Positions 1 through 7,545 are shown, counted from the stretch's first letter. The stretch: DNA of 64,000 nucleotides from UBA6168 sp964508135 (GCA_964508135.1 CAZDSU010000038.1:1-64000); one strand, 5' to 3'. Numbers and translations are program-made. The notes: a model not told the origin generated them from the letters alone.

Positions 1-11
1 AGTCAGGTTGA

Positions 12-152
12 TTTATTCGATACTTTCGGTTAGTTCCGGTCTTCGAGCGGCGGGGGTTTGAACCCCGCATTTTGGTTGCGGAAATGCGGGGGTCAAAACC
101 CCGCCGCTCGAAGACCGGAGCCAGAAGTCAGGTTCGTAAAGTGTCGAATAAT
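12..152. repeat. Long imperfect hairpin containing GGGGTTTTGAACCCC-type palindromes
   Basis: The core arms at about 37-75 and 84-120 are near-perfect reverse complements (CCGGTCTTCGAGCGGCGGGG and its complement). Each arm carries its own small palindrome of the type GGGGT-TTG-AACCCC. Outside the core, TTATTCGATACTTT and AAAGTGTCGAATAA continue the pairing. The same core sequence recurs at 46561-46694, so this is a dispersed repeat family. It lies in the leader of the TolC-like gene. Confidence 0.8.
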
Positions 153-256
153 ACAGGCGACCTACCTATTTGGCAGGCTGATGGAAACAAAGGTAATTGA
201 CCCCGCAATGCTGCCCTCATTTTTGCAACGAACCGCCGTTATTCCGCAACGAAAGC

Positions 257-311
257 GTACTGCCGAACCCCAGTTCGGCAAGCCCTCTGCCGAACTAGGG
301 TTCGGCAGTAC
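257..311. repeat. 24-bp stem inverted repeat in the TolC leader
   Basis: Left arm 257-280 (GTACTGCCGAACCCC then AGTTCGGCA) pairs with right arm 288-311 at 23 of 24 positions, with a 7-nt loop. Both arms contain sub-palindromes built from TGCCGAA/TTCGGCA. It sits about 90 nt upstream of the TolC-like start, where it could act in the mRNA leader. No U-tract follows, so it is not a standard terminator. Confidence 0.75.
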
Positions 312-399
312 CATTCGCAGGAATAATCCCGCCACTCGTTGCATTTTTGGCAAAAATCAGTCGGCCCCAGGCCATCTTTGCCCCGGAAGTCTAACGATT

Positions 400-1683
400 A
401 TGAGCGCAACCTACCACACCATATTTACTGCCAGCTTGCTGTTGTTTTGGGCAAACCTTTTTGGTCAGCACGCCACAACTTTGCAAGACTGCTACCGCCT
501 CGCCGAAGCGAACACGGCCATTGCCAACAACCCGCAGCTTTTTGAGAAAATCGCCGCCCTCAAGTTCGACAACATTGACGCCAGTCGCCTGCCCACCTTG
601 CAGTGGAACGCCAAGGCCACTTGGCAAAACGAGGTGTTTGGGCTACCATTCAACATTCCAGGCGTGGAGTTGGACATCCCGAAATATAACGTGCTGACCA
701 ATCTGGAAGCAAATTACGTACTGCTCGACGGCGGCATTGCCGAGGCGAAAAGAACGGTCGAACAGGCCAAGTTTGCCGTTGACAATCAATCAGTTGCAGT
801 GGAATTGAACAAGCTGCGGGAGCAGGTGGACAGGTACTTTTTTGGGGCATTGCTGCTGCAAGAACAAACGAAATCCCTCGACCTCACGCTGAAGGATTTG
901 GAAGCAAAAACCACGCAGATTGAAGCGGCAGTCCGCCACGGTGTGGCCCTCGAAAGCGAGGTGCTGAAACTGCGGGTGGAACAGTTGAAAGTCCGTTCCA
1001 AAATCGAAGAAATCGGAAGTGACCGCCGGGCGTTGCTGTCGGTTTTGAGCAGCCTCATCGGACAAAACATTGACGAAAGCTCCAAGTTGGAAGTCCCAAG
1101 TCGGCAGTCCTCAGTCCTCAGTCCTCAGTCGCTGCGACCGGAGTTGGCATTGTTTGATTTGCAAAAAGCACAGGTGCTAGCCTCAGCGGATTTGATTGAC
1201 GCGCAGTGGAAGCCCAAAGTCGCCGCCTTTGCCACCACGGGCATCGGCTACCCCGACCCGCTGAACTTTTTCGACGACAAAATCAGCCCGTACTTCATCG
1301 GTGGGGTACAGTTCTCGTGGAAATTCTGGGACTGGAAGCAGGCGGAACGGGAGCGGGAAGTCCTGTCCGTTCAAACGCAACTCATTGAAAATCAGAAGCA
1401 AACGTTTACTCAAACCCTACAGCACCAGGACGGCAAGTTTCGGGAAGACGTTGCGAAGCTGCAAAACCAAATCCGGCGGGACGAGGAGATTGCGAAGCTG
1501 CAAGCCGAGATTTTGAAACAGCTTTCCTCGCAACTCGAAAACGGCGTGGCCACGGCCACCGACTACCTGTTGCAATCCGACGCCGAATTACAAGTGCGGT
1601 TGGCGATGGAGGCGCACCGGGTGCAGTTGGCGCAGGTGGAGGCGGCGTGGCGGACTTGGAACGGGGTGGAAATTGGAAATTAG
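400..1683 (+). CDS. TolC-like outer membrane efflux protein
   Basis: Predicted outer-membrane channel of a tripartite exporter, 427 aa. The ATG at 400 is chosen because it begins a signal peptide (residues ~1-22, hydrophobic, ending FGQ); longer frames upstream run through the leader hairpins and look noncoding. Two OEP-type repeats with long helical segments (LNKLREQVDRYFFGALLLQ; AKLQNQIRRDEEIAKLQAEI) follow. Residues ~230-244 are a low-complexity stretch (SRQSSVLSPQSL) encoded by repeated CAGTCCT words. It is the first gene of a set continued by HlyD-like, two ABC ATPases and two permeases. Family is clear; substrate unknown. Confidence 0.88.
   Translation: MSATYHTIFTASLLLFWANLFGQHATTLQDCYRLAEANTAIANNPQLFEKIAALKFDNIDASRLPTLQWNAKATWQNEVFGLPFNIPGVELDIPKYNVLTNLEANYVLLDGGIAEAKRTVEQAKFAVDNQSVAVELNKLREQVDRYFFGALLLQEQTKSLDLTLKDLEAKTTQIEAAVRHGVALESEVLKLRVEQLKVRSKIEEIGSDRRALLSVLSSLIGQNIDESSKLEVPSRQSSVLSPQSLRPELALFDLQKAQVLASADLIDAQWKPKVAAFATTGIGYPDPLNFFDDKISPYFIGGVQFSWKFWDWKQAEREREVLSVQTQLIENQKQTFTQTLQHQDGKFREDVAKLQNQIRRDEEIAKLQAEILKQLSSQLENGVATATDYLLQSDAELQVRLAMEAHRVQLAQVEAAWRTWNGVEIGN
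1087..1131. repeat. CAGTCCT word repeat inside the TolC-like gene
   Basis: Tandem copies of CAGTCCT/CAGTCGG occur in frame in the TolC-like gene and encode a Ser/Gln-rich patch (QSSVLSPQS). Related CAGT-rich words occur at 3131-3160, 8695-8732 and 52423-52560. It appears to be an in-frame insertion between the two helical halves. Confidence 0.6.
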
Positions 1684-1700
1684 GAAATTAGAAATTGAAG
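1668..1700. repeat. GAAATTGGAAATTAG word repeat at the TolC 3' end
   Basis: Repeated GGAAATT/AGAAATT words supply the last codons and the TAG stop of the TolC-like gene and run into the 3' end of the toxin gene on the other strand. It resembles words at 50318-50358. Confidence 0.5.
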
Positions 1701-1978
1701 TCTTGGCGATTGTCAAGAACGGCAAGGATTTCAACTTCTTTCCTGACTTCGTCAATTCGATAATAAGCGGAAACTTGCTTGTTGATGACGCATTTTCGAA
1801 GACCGGGAAAATGCTTGGCGGTGGGAGAGGAATAAGGAAAGTGACCGATAGAATTCATGGTTCGTTCCAGCTTGTCGAGGAAGTTATCGCTGACTTGGGC
1901 CGACCATTTTTCCTCTAAATAATCAAGGATTTGATGGAGTTGGTCGTATGCGGTTCGGGAAAGATAAACGGGCATCAT
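1688..1978 (-). CDS. RelE/ParE-family toxin of a type II toxin-antitoxin pair
   Basis: 96 aa, the usual size for the RelE/ParE fold. The N-terminus (VYLSRTAYDQLHQILDYLEE) has the two-helix pattern of ParE-like toxins. The middle has FPYSSPTAKHFPGLRKCVI and then VSAYYRID, the typical 'YRID' strand; a final strand reads VEILAVLDNR. Toxins of this family either cleave ribosome-bound mRNA (RelE) or poison gyrase (ParE); sequence alone does not decide which. Its start overlaps the stop of the upstream 78-aa gene by 4 nt, indicating translational coupling. The pair lies antisense between the TolC-like and HlyD-like exporter genes. Confidence 0.82.
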   Translation of the reverse strand: MMPVYLSRTAYDQLHQILDYLEEKWSAQVSDNFLDKLERTMNSIGHFPYSSPTAKHFPGLRKCVINKQVSAYYRIDEVRKEVEILAVLDNRQDFNF

Positions 1979-2211
1979 TGGCGCAAATGTTTGCGGCGAT
2001 TCTTCATAAACTCCTGGAAATCAATCCGTTTTCCTTGTTCAATATCATTTAAGCCTTGTTTGATAATCGCTTTCTCACGGTCATTCAACTCATCCCAAAA
2101 ATCCGTTCGAGGCTTTAAAAGGTTTTCGATTTGTTGGATAACCGCTTCGTCCTCAACCTCTGCGAGGTATTCGATGATGCTAAGTTTTCTTGATTCAATA
2201 TTTACATTCAT
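1975..2211 (-). CDS. Antitoxin partner of the RelE/ParE-like toxin
   Basis: 78 aa, acidic. It starts MNVNIESRKLSIIEYLAEVEDEAVIQQIENLL, the helical pattern seen in small antitoxins of Bacteroidota RelE/ParE pairs. The C-terminal half (WDELNDREKAIIKQGLNDIE, then FQEFMKNRRKHL) would wrap the toxin. No clear DNA-binding fold is visible. It is first in the pair and overlaps the toxin start by 4 nt. Its start codon overlaps, on the opposite strand, the likely start of the HlyD-like gene at 2210, so the two units are tightly packed head to head. The antitoxin role is inferred mainly from position and size. Confidence 0.75.
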   Translation of the reverse strand: MNVNIESRKLSIIEYLAEVEDEAVIQQIENLLKPRTDFWDELNDREKAIIKQGLNDIEQGKRIDFQEFMKNRRKHLRQ

Positions 2212-3163
2212 GTCGATGAATTTTAGTCAAACAAAGTTAACAACAATTCTGAAAGGGAGTTTTCTCTTTCTCGTGCTGCTGGCGGGCTGCAAAAAAGAAG
2301 AAAAACGCTCCGACGCCTACGGCAATTTCGAGGCGGTGGAAACCATCGTGAGCGCCGAGGCGAACGGCAAGCTGCTGTTCCTGAAGGTTGCCGAAGGCGA
2401 ACCTCAAAAGGCGGGTGAACTAGTAGCGCTGGTGGACACCACGCTGCTGCACCTGCAAAAACAGCAACTGTTGGCCAGCCTCGGCACCATCGGCAAGAAA
2501 ACGCAAAACCCCAACCCGCAGATTTCTGTACTGGAAGAGCAAAAACGCAACTTAGTGCGGGAACGTGACCGGGTGCAGCGCCTCCTCGCCGACAAGGCCG
2601 CCACGCCCAAGCAACTCGATGACTTGAATGGCCAAATCGAAGTGACGGAGGCGCAAATCAAGGCGGCACGGCGCACGGCAGGGGCAGTGAACACGGGCAT
2701 TTTGGGTGAAAAAGACCCCGTACTGGCGCAGGTGAAGGTGCTCAATGAGCAAATCCGCCGCTGCTACGTCCACAACCCGCTGGATGGGGTGGTACTGACC
2801 AAAATCGCCGAGCCGTCGGAGGTGGTGGGCTTCGGCTCGCCGCTCTACAAAATCGCTGCGCTGGACACGCTGGAACTGCGGGCCTACGTCAGCGGCGACC
2901 AGTTGCCAGCGCTGAAAATCGGGCAGTCGGTGAACGTGCTGATTGACCAGTCGGGTGGAGGCACGCAGTCGCTTCCCGGCACGGTCAGTTGGATTTCAAG
3001 CAAGGCGGAGTTCACGCCGAAAACCATTCAGACGAAGGAGGAGCGGGTGAACCTGGTGTATGCTTTCAAAGTGAAAGTGGCGAACGGTGAGGGGGTGCTG
3101 AAGATTGGGATGCCGGGGGAGGTGGTTTTAAGTTCGCAGTCGGCAGTTGGCAGTCAGCAGTAG
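2210..3163 (+). CDS. HlyD/EmrA-type periplasmic adaptor lipoprotein
   Basis: Membrane-fusion subunit linking the ABC permeases to the TolC-like channel. The start is at 2210, or at 2216, which gives MNFSQTK; either yields a lipoprotein signal ending LLAGC (Cys ~27 or 25). Then come a biotinyl-lipoyl half (VETIVSAEANGKLLFLKV), a coiled-coil hairpin (ERDRVQRLLADKAATPKQLDDLNGQ), the second lipoyl half (NPLDGVVLTKIAEPSEVV) and a beta-barrel domain. Its last ten residues (SSQSAVGSQQ) are encoded by a CAGT-word repeat that also supplies the stop codon, so the C-terminus appears extended or replaced by repeat DNA. Next gene begins 18 nt downstream. Confidence 0.87.
   Translation: MSMNFSQTKLTTILKGSFLFLVLLAGCKKEEKRSDAYGNFEAVETIVSAEANGKLLFLKVAEGEPQKAGELVALVDTTLLHLQKQQLLASLGTIGKKTQNPNPQISVLEEQKRNLVRERDRVQRLLADKAATPKQLDDLNGQIEVTEAQIKAARRTAGAVNTGILGEKDPVLAQVKVLNEQIRRCYVHNPLDGVVLTKIAEPSEVVGFGSPLYKIAALDTLELRAYVSGDQLPALKIGQSVNVLIDQSGGGTQSLPGTVSWISSKAEFTPKTIQTKEERVNLVYAFKVKVANGEGVLKIGMPGEVVLSSQSAVGSQQ
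3131..3163. repeat. CAGT-word repeat forming the HlyD C-terminus
   Basis: GTTCGCAGTCGGCAGTTGGCAG-type words encode the terminal SSQSAVGSQQ and the stop of the adaptor gene. The same wording (GTTCGACAGTGGGCAG) is found at about 8698 and 52425, so a dispersed repeat overlaps the end of this gene. Confidence 0.55.
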
Positions 3164-3181
3164 CGTATCCATTATTACAAA

Positions 3182-4087
3182 ATGCAATCAGCTATAAAAA
3201 TATCAGGTATCAGCAAGTCCTTCGGCAAGGTACAAGCCGTGAACGATGTCAGCTTCAACGTGCGTCCCGGCGAGCTGTTCGGCCTCATCGGGCCGGATGG
3301 GGCGGGCAAGACGACGCTGTTCCGCATCCTCGCCACGCTGCTGCTGCCGGACAACGGGAGCGCCTCCGTGCTCGGCTACGACGTGGTGAAGGACTATGAT
3401 CAAATCCGGCGACGCATCGGCTACATGCCGGGCCGGTTTTCGCTTTACCAAGACCTGACGGTGCGGGAAAACCTGGAATTTTTCGCCGCCATTTTCGGGA
3501 CAAGCATCGAGGCGAATTACCATTTGATTAAAGATATCTACTCCCAACTGGAGCCTTTCAAAAACCGCCGGGCAGGGCAGCTTTCGGGGGGCATGAAGCA
3601 GAAACTGGCGCTGAGTTGCGCCCTCATCCACCAACCCGAACTGCTGTTGCTCGACGAGCCAACGACGGGCGTGGATGCCGTGAGCCGCAAGGAGTTCTGG
3701 GACATGCTCGACCGGATTAAAGCGCTGAATATCAGCATTTTAGTCAGTACCCCGTACATGGATGAAGCGAGCCGCTGCGACCGCATCGCACTCATCCAGC
3801 ATAGTAAAATACTCTCGTTGGATACACCCGACGGCCTGTTGCGAAGCTACCAAAAACCCTTGCTGGCGGTACGGACAGCAAGCATGTACCGCCTCATCCA
3901 AGATTTGCGGGAGTACGACCAAACGGACACGGCTTTCCCCTTCGGCGAGTACCTGCACCTGACCACGAAGGACAGGGTGGGGGAGGGCGCAGTCGTGGAT
4001 TTTTTACAAAAAAAAGGGCATGAAAAAATAGAAGTGAAAACGGCAGCGGCGACGGTTGAGGACTGTTTTATGGCGTTGATGCAGTAG
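3182..4087 (+). CDS. ABC exporter ATPase, first subunit (degenerate H-loop)
   Basis: 301 aa. Walker A GPDGAGKT at 37-44, canonical signature LSGGMKQ at 134-140 and Walker B LLLLDEP at 154-160. The H-loop histidine is replaced by proline (VSTPYMDEA, residue 191). The C-terminal ~80 residues form an extra regulatory-like domain, as in YbhF/DrrA relatives. The partner ATPase at 5062 has the reverse pattern (histidine kept, signature degenerate), so the pair should form a heterodimer with one full catalytic site. It powers the exporter formed with the two permeases and the HlyD/TolC-like proteins. No promoter was identified; it follows the adaptor gene directly. Confidence 0.88.
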   Translation: MQSAIKISGISKSFGKVQAVNDVSFNVRPGELFGLIGPDGAGKTTLFRILATLLLPDNGSASVLGYDVVKDYDQIRRRIGYMPGRFSLYQDLTVRENLEFFAAIFGTSIEANYHLIKDIYSQLEPFKNRRAGQLSGGMKQKLALSCALIHQPELLLLDEPTTGVDAVSRKEFWDMLDRIKALNISILVSTPYMDEASRCDRIALIQHSKILSLDTPDGLLRSYQKPLLAVRTASMYRLIQDLREYDQTDTAFPFGEYLHLTTKDRVGEGAVVDFLQKKGHEKIEVKTAAATVEDCFMALMQ

Positions 4088-4088
4088 T

Positions 4089-4126
4089 CCGGGTCAATGC
4101 ATTGGTCGTTCACTGCATTGCCCCGG
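4089..4126. terminator. Hairpin between convergent genes
   Basis: CCGGGTCAATGCA pairs with TGCATTGCCCCGG (12 of 13) around a 12-nt loop. It lies just after the ATPase stop and just before the stop of the convergent T9SS gene. It lacks a good U-tract, so terminator function is inferred from position. Confidence 0.5.
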
Positions 4127-4133
4127 TTAGAAC

Positions 4134-5003
4134 TTACTGCTTGACGAACTTGAAAGGAAAAGCTTGGCCTTCGGCAAAAGCGTTGCCAAGGTAAATACCG
4201 CTCGGCAGCGATGAAACGTCGAGGCGGCAGGTGGTTGAGAGTTTTCTGCTGATAACCATTTTGCCTACGACATCCCAGATTTCCAAGCTTATTGAACCAG
4301 CGTTTTTGTCCTGAAAATCAAAAGTGATTTCATCAGATGCCGGATTGGGGAAGACGGTAAAGCTGGCGTCCGATGGCGCATTTTCCACAGTGGCCGTGAG
4401 GCCAAAGCAAGGGCCATTTCCGACTTCTGCGAGCGGAAATTCATCGTCTTGATAGCACAGCAGCTTGTAGGATTCGCCATCAACGGCTACCCCCCACCAA
4501 CTTTGAAAGTAGCCAAGTTCGGGGCCGAAGCGTTCGTAGATGGCGGTCTCATCAAAAAGAACCCCATTCGAATCGAGAATATATTTTTTAGTGGTCTGGC
4601 CATTGAAGGTCAAGGTTTCAATACTTGAAACGGTAAGCGGCGAATTCCAGAGAAAGCCAAACTCAGCAGTTTCATTGACAAAGTACTGGTTTTTGAAGAG
4701 GAAAATGCTGAAGTCAAGACCTGCAAATTCGGTGAAAATAGAGTCGCCGGACTGCCGGATAAAATAATCCTGCTGATGCACCTGTGCCATAGAACTATCC
4801 AAAATTGAAGCATGGAGCTTCTTGCAAGTATAATTGTTCAGCATAGTGTCTTTTTCATATTTCAGCACGAAAAAGCCGTTGAAATTTGTCCAATAGGTCT
4901 GGTAAGAATAGCTCCAAGTAGCACCAGCCGGGGCAAACTCAGTCTGGCTGAATAATGACAAAGCCGGGAGCAGCAATGCGAAAGCGAGTAAAGCATTTTT
5001 CAT
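4134..5003 (-). CDS. Secreted protein with T9SS type A sorting domain
   Basis: 289 aa from the ATG at 5003, which gives a clear signal peptide (MKNALLAFALLLPALSLFSQ); upstream extension runs antisense into the second ATPase and is rejected. The body has no recognised domain and is rich in aromatic residues and beta-strand pattern. The C-terminus (FTVFPNPASDEITFDFQ ... SSLPSGIYLGNAF) is a typical Por-secretion sorting domain, directing outer-membrane export by T9SS. It stands alone and antisense between the two ATPase genes of the exporter and has its own TAACTTTG promoter-like box at 5033-5040. Function unknown. Confidence 0.78.
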   Translation of the reverse strand: MKNALLAFALLLPALSLFSQTEFAPAGATWSYSYQTYWTNFNGFFVLKYEKDTMLNNYTCKKLHASILDSSMAQVHQQDYFIRQSGDSIFTEFAGLDFSIFLFKNQYFVNETAEFGFLWNSPLTVSSIETLTFNGQTTKKYILDSNGVLFDETAIYERFGPELGYFQSWWGVAVDGESYKLLCYQDDEFPLAEVGNGPCFGLTATVENAPSDASFTVFPNPASDEITFDFQDKNAGSISLEIWDVVGKMVISRKLSTTCRLDVSSLPSGIYLGNAFAEGQAFPFKFVKQ

Positions 5004-5032
5004 GGATTGAGTTTTTTTGATAGACAGGACGT

Positions 5033-5040
5033 CAAAGTTA
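5033..5040 (-). promoter_or_regulatory. Candidate -7 box TAACTTTG for the T9SS gene
   Basis: Matches the Bacteroidota -7 consensus TAnnTTTG on the minus strand, 30 nt upstream of the ATG at 5003. No well-spaced -33 TTG was found. Confidence 0.45.
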
Positions 5041-5061
5041 AAAGGTTTGATACAACTCCTT

Positions 5062-5784
5062 ATGGGAACAGCAATATCTGCAATTAAGCTCACCAAAAAA
5101 TTCGGCCCCTTCACTGCCGTGGACGCCATCTCGTTCGAGGTGCGAGAGGGCGAGATTTTCGGGTTCCTCGGGGCGAACGGGGCGGGCAAGTCCACCGCCA
5201 TGAAGATGCTCACGGGGCTGCTCTCGCCGACGAGTGGGGAGGGCAGCGTGGCGGGCTTCGATGTTTACAAGCAAGCCGAGAAAATCAAGCGGAACATCGG
5301 CTACATGAGCCAAAAATTTGCGCTCTACGACGACCTCACTGTGCGGGAAAACGTGCGGTTTTTTGGCGGCATCTATGGCCTGAAACGGCGGGAGGTGTTG
5401 GAAAAAACGGAGCGGCTGCTCGAAGAACTGGAACTGCAAAGCGTTGAAAAACAATTGGTTGGCTCGCTGCCGCTCGGCTGGAAGCAGCGGCTGGCATTCA
5501 GCGTGGCGCTGTTGCACGACCCCCGCATTGTCTTCCTCGACGAGCCGACGGGTGGTGTGGACCCCATCACCCGGCGGCAGTTCTGGGAGATGATTTACAA
5601 GGCGGCGGCGCAGGGCGTCACCGTCTTCGTCACCACCCACTACATGGACGAGGCGGAATACTGCGACCGGGTGAGCATCATGGTCAACGGTAAAATCGAG
5701 GCGCTGGACACGCCGGGGAACTTGAAACAAGCATATTCAGCGGGGAGCATGGATGAGGTTTTTCTAAAATTGGCAAGGGCATGA
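5062..5784 (+). CDS. ABC exporter ATPase, second subunit (degenerate signature)
   Basis: 240 aa from the ATG at 5062 (MGTAISAIKLTKKFG), preferred over an upstream ATG that adds 15 residues outside the normal domain edge. Walker A GANGAGKS at 37-44, Walker B VFLDEP at 157-162 and H-loop histidine (TTHYMDEAE, H193) are intact. The ABC signature is LPLGWKQ (136-142) instead of LSGGQ. This complements the first ATPase, which keeps LSGG but lacks the histidine, so one composite site should be catalytic. It overlaps the following permease start by 4 nt (ATGA), a coupled operon arrangement resembling YbhF split into two genes. Confidence 0.88.
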   Translation: MGTAISAIKLTKKFGPFTAVDAISFEVREGEIFGFLGANGAGKSTAMKMLTGLLSPTSGEGSVAGFDVYKQAEKIKRNIGYMSQKFALYDDLTVRENVRFFGGIYGLKRREVLEKTERLLEELELQSVEKQLVGSLPLGWKQRLAFSVALLHDPRIVFLDEPTGGVDPITRRQFWEMIYKAAAQGVTVFVTTHYMDEAEYCDRVSIMVNGKIEALDTPGNLKQAYSAGSMDEVFLKLARA

Positions 5785-6893
5785 ATAAATTCCTCGCCTT
5801 CATCAAAAAAGAATTCCGCCACATCCTACGGGACAGGCGGACGCTGCTCATCCTGCTGGGAATGCCCGTGGCGCAGGTCATCATTTTCGGCTATGCCATC
5901 ACCAATGAGTTCAAGAATGCCGACATCATCGTGCTCGACCAAGCGAAGGACGAATCCAGCCGCCAATTGACCGAAAAACTCACCGCCTCCGGCCACCTCC
6001 GCCTCGACGGCGAGGTGCAGAACTACGCAGACATCCACCGCCAGTTCCAGACGGGGAAGGTGAAGATGGCCGTCGTCATCCCCCCCAACTTCGACCAAGA
6101 ACTCAAACGTGGCACGGCGCAAGTGCAGCTCATTGCCGATGGCAGCGAACCGAATTACGCCAGTACCTTGGTAGCCTACGCTTCGCAGATGGTCACAACC
6201 TTCCAGCAGGAACAAGCCCCGGCTTCAATCCTTCAATCCTCCAATCCTTCAATCCTCGTCGAAACGAGGATGCTCTACAACCCCCAACTCGTTTCTGCCT
6301 ACCTCTTCGTGCCGGGCGTGATGGCGCTCATCTTGATGCTCATTTCGGCGATGATGACCTCCCTGACCATCGCACGGGAAAAGGAATTGGGCACAATGGA
6401 ACTGCTGCTCGTATCGCCGCTGCACCCGCTGCAAATGGTGGTGGGCAAGGTGCTGCCCTACGTGCTACTCTCCTTCGTGGATGGGTTGCTCGTACTGGCT
6501 GTGGGCGTGTTTTTGTTCGGTGTCCCGATTCAGGGCAGTTTGCTTTTGTTGTTGACAATGAGCGTGTTGTACGTGCTGGCGGCACTGTCGCTTGGGGTAC
6601 TGATTTCCACAAAAGCCAAGACTCAGCAGCAGGCGATGATGATGTCCCTTATGGCGCTCATGCTGCCAACGGTGCTGCTTTCGGACTTTATTTTCCCCTT
6701 GAAATCCATGCCCGTGCCGCTGCAAGTCATCGGCAATGCGATACCTGCCCGGTGGTTTATCGCCATCCTGCGGGACGTAATGTTAAAGGGCGTGGGCTGG
6801 CATTTCATCTGGCAAAAAGCGGCGGTGCTCGGCGGCATGTCGCTAGTGTTTTTGCTGCTTGCAATGAAAAATTTTAAGACTCGCTTGGCGTAG
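5781..6893 (+). CDS. ABC-2 type permease, first subunit (YbhS/YhhJ-like)
   Basis: 370 aa. The first membrane helix follows an amphipathic N-terminus (FIKKEFRHILRDRRTLLILLGMP), then a ~150-residue extracytoplasmic domain, then five hydrophobic segments including FVPGVMALILMLISAMMTSL and the conserved REKELGTMELLLVSP cytoplasmic helix. This is the architecture of drug/lipid exporters of the YbhSR/DrrB class. At residues ~148-159 a run of CAATCCT words encodes SILQSSNPSIL just before the second helix. It is translationally coupled to the upstream ATPase; the partner permease starts 650 bp further on, beyond the GxxExxY cassette. Confidence 0.87.
   Translation: MNKFLAFIKKEFRHILRDRRTLLILLGMPVAQVIIFGYAITNEFKNADIIVLDQAKDESSRQLTEKLTASGHLRLDGEVQNYADIHRQFQTGKVKMAVVIPPNFDQELKRGTAQVQLIADGSEPNYASTLVAYASQMVTTFQQEQAPASILQSSNPSILVETRMLYNPQLVSAYLFVPGVMALILMLISAMMTSLTIAREKELGTMELLLVSPLHPLQMVVGKVLPYVLLSFVDGLLVLAVGVFLFGVPIQGSLLLLLTMSVLYVLAALSLGVLISTKAKTQQQAMMMSLMALMLPTVLLSDFIFPLKSMPVPLQVIGNAIPARWFIAILRDVMLKGVGWHFIWQKAAVLGGMSLVFLLLAMKNFKTRLA
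6223..6256. repeat. CAATCCT word repeat inside the first permease gene
   Basis: Four to five near-copies of CTTCAATC/CAATCCT in frame encode SILQSSNPSIL at the end of the extracytoplasmic domain. The second permease has a different word repeat (CAAACCCT) at the homologous place. Confidence 0.65.
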
Positions 6894-6906
6894 TCATGCA
6901 AGCATG

Positions 6907-6992
6907 ACTTATTTTTTTTCACGCAACGCCGCCACGAGCGCAACGCATTTTAAACGTATCGTCCGTGGCGGCGTTGCGTGAAAAAAATAAGT
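6907..6992. repeat. Inverted repeat bounding the GxxExxY cassette, left copy
   Basis: Internally palindromic: ATTTTTTTTCACGCAACGCC ... GGCGGCGTTGCGTGAAAAAA. Its central 37 nt matches the right copy at 7444-7522 in opposite orientation with one difference. Together the two look like terminal inverted repeats around the gene at 7008-7415. Confidence 0.75.
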
Positions 6993-7007
6993 CTATGCGT
7001 GAAAAAC

Positions 7008-7415
7008 TCAAAGCCCATTAACCACCCGCTTGATGCCATCTTTCAACTGATGTTCACCGAAATTAACGAGTAGCCCAAGTTTGATATTGGTCAATCGCAG
7101 GTAGGTCAGCAGTGTTTTGAAATAGGACTTATTGAGTTGTTCAACTGATTTCAACTCAATTATGAGCTTGTTCTCAACAATAACATCTGCCCTAAAACCA
7201 ATGTCCAGTTTTACACCGTCATCATCAAAAGGAATTGGTTTTTGTTGGTCAACGAAAAAACCATTTTCCCTTAAACGGTGCACCAACAAAGCCTCATAAA
7301 CACTTTCGAGTAGGCCTGGGCCCCATTTTCTGTGGATTTGAAAGCAGATTTCAACGACGACGGTTGCCAATTCATTCTCCGACATCTCGGATGGGTGTTT
7401 GTGTAGTTCAATCAT
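7008..7415 (-). CDS. GxxExxY protein (PDDEXK_3-like)
   Basis: 135 aa. It contains the family signature GPGLLESVYE (G-x-x-E-x-x-Y) followed by the nuclease-fold-like core FRADVIVENKLIIELKSVE, with D...E-x-K spacing typical of PD-(D/E)XK proteins. The biochemical role of this widespread family is not established. The gene is antisense inside the exporter operon between the two permease genes and is flanked at once by near-identical inverted repeats (6907-6992 and 7444-7522), so it is best read as a mobile or inserted cassette. No transposase is present within it. Confidence 0.85.
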   Translation of the reverse strand: MIELHKHPSEMSENELATVVVEICFQIHRKWGPGLLESVYEALLVHRLRENGFFVDQQKPIPFDDDGVKLDIGFRADVIVENKLIIELKSVEQLNKSYFKTLLTYLRLTNIKLGLLVNFGEHQLKDGIKRVVNGL

Positions 7416-7443
7416 AGAATTTGTTTTGTTCTCGCAATAATAA

Positions 7444-7522
7444 CAAACTCACGCCACGTCGCCACGGACGCTACGTTTAAAATGCGTTGCGCTCGTGGCG
7501 GCGCTGCGTGAAAAAATAATTT
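7444..7522. repeat. Inverted repeat bounding the GxxExxY cassette, right copy
   Basis: Reverse-oriented copy of the 6907-6992 repeat: CCACGGACGCTACGTTTAAA here against the complement of the left copy, one mismatch in the central 37 nt, with shared CACGC...GCGTG ends. The second permease begins 23 nt beyond it. Confidence 0.75.
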
Positions 7523-7545
7523 ACGTCAAAATGGCGTGAAAAACT

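Noticed and set aside
12..399. Open frame continuing upstream of the TolC-like start
   Set aside because: It runs through two long hairpins and gives a sequence with no protein character; the signal peptide begins at the ATG at 400.
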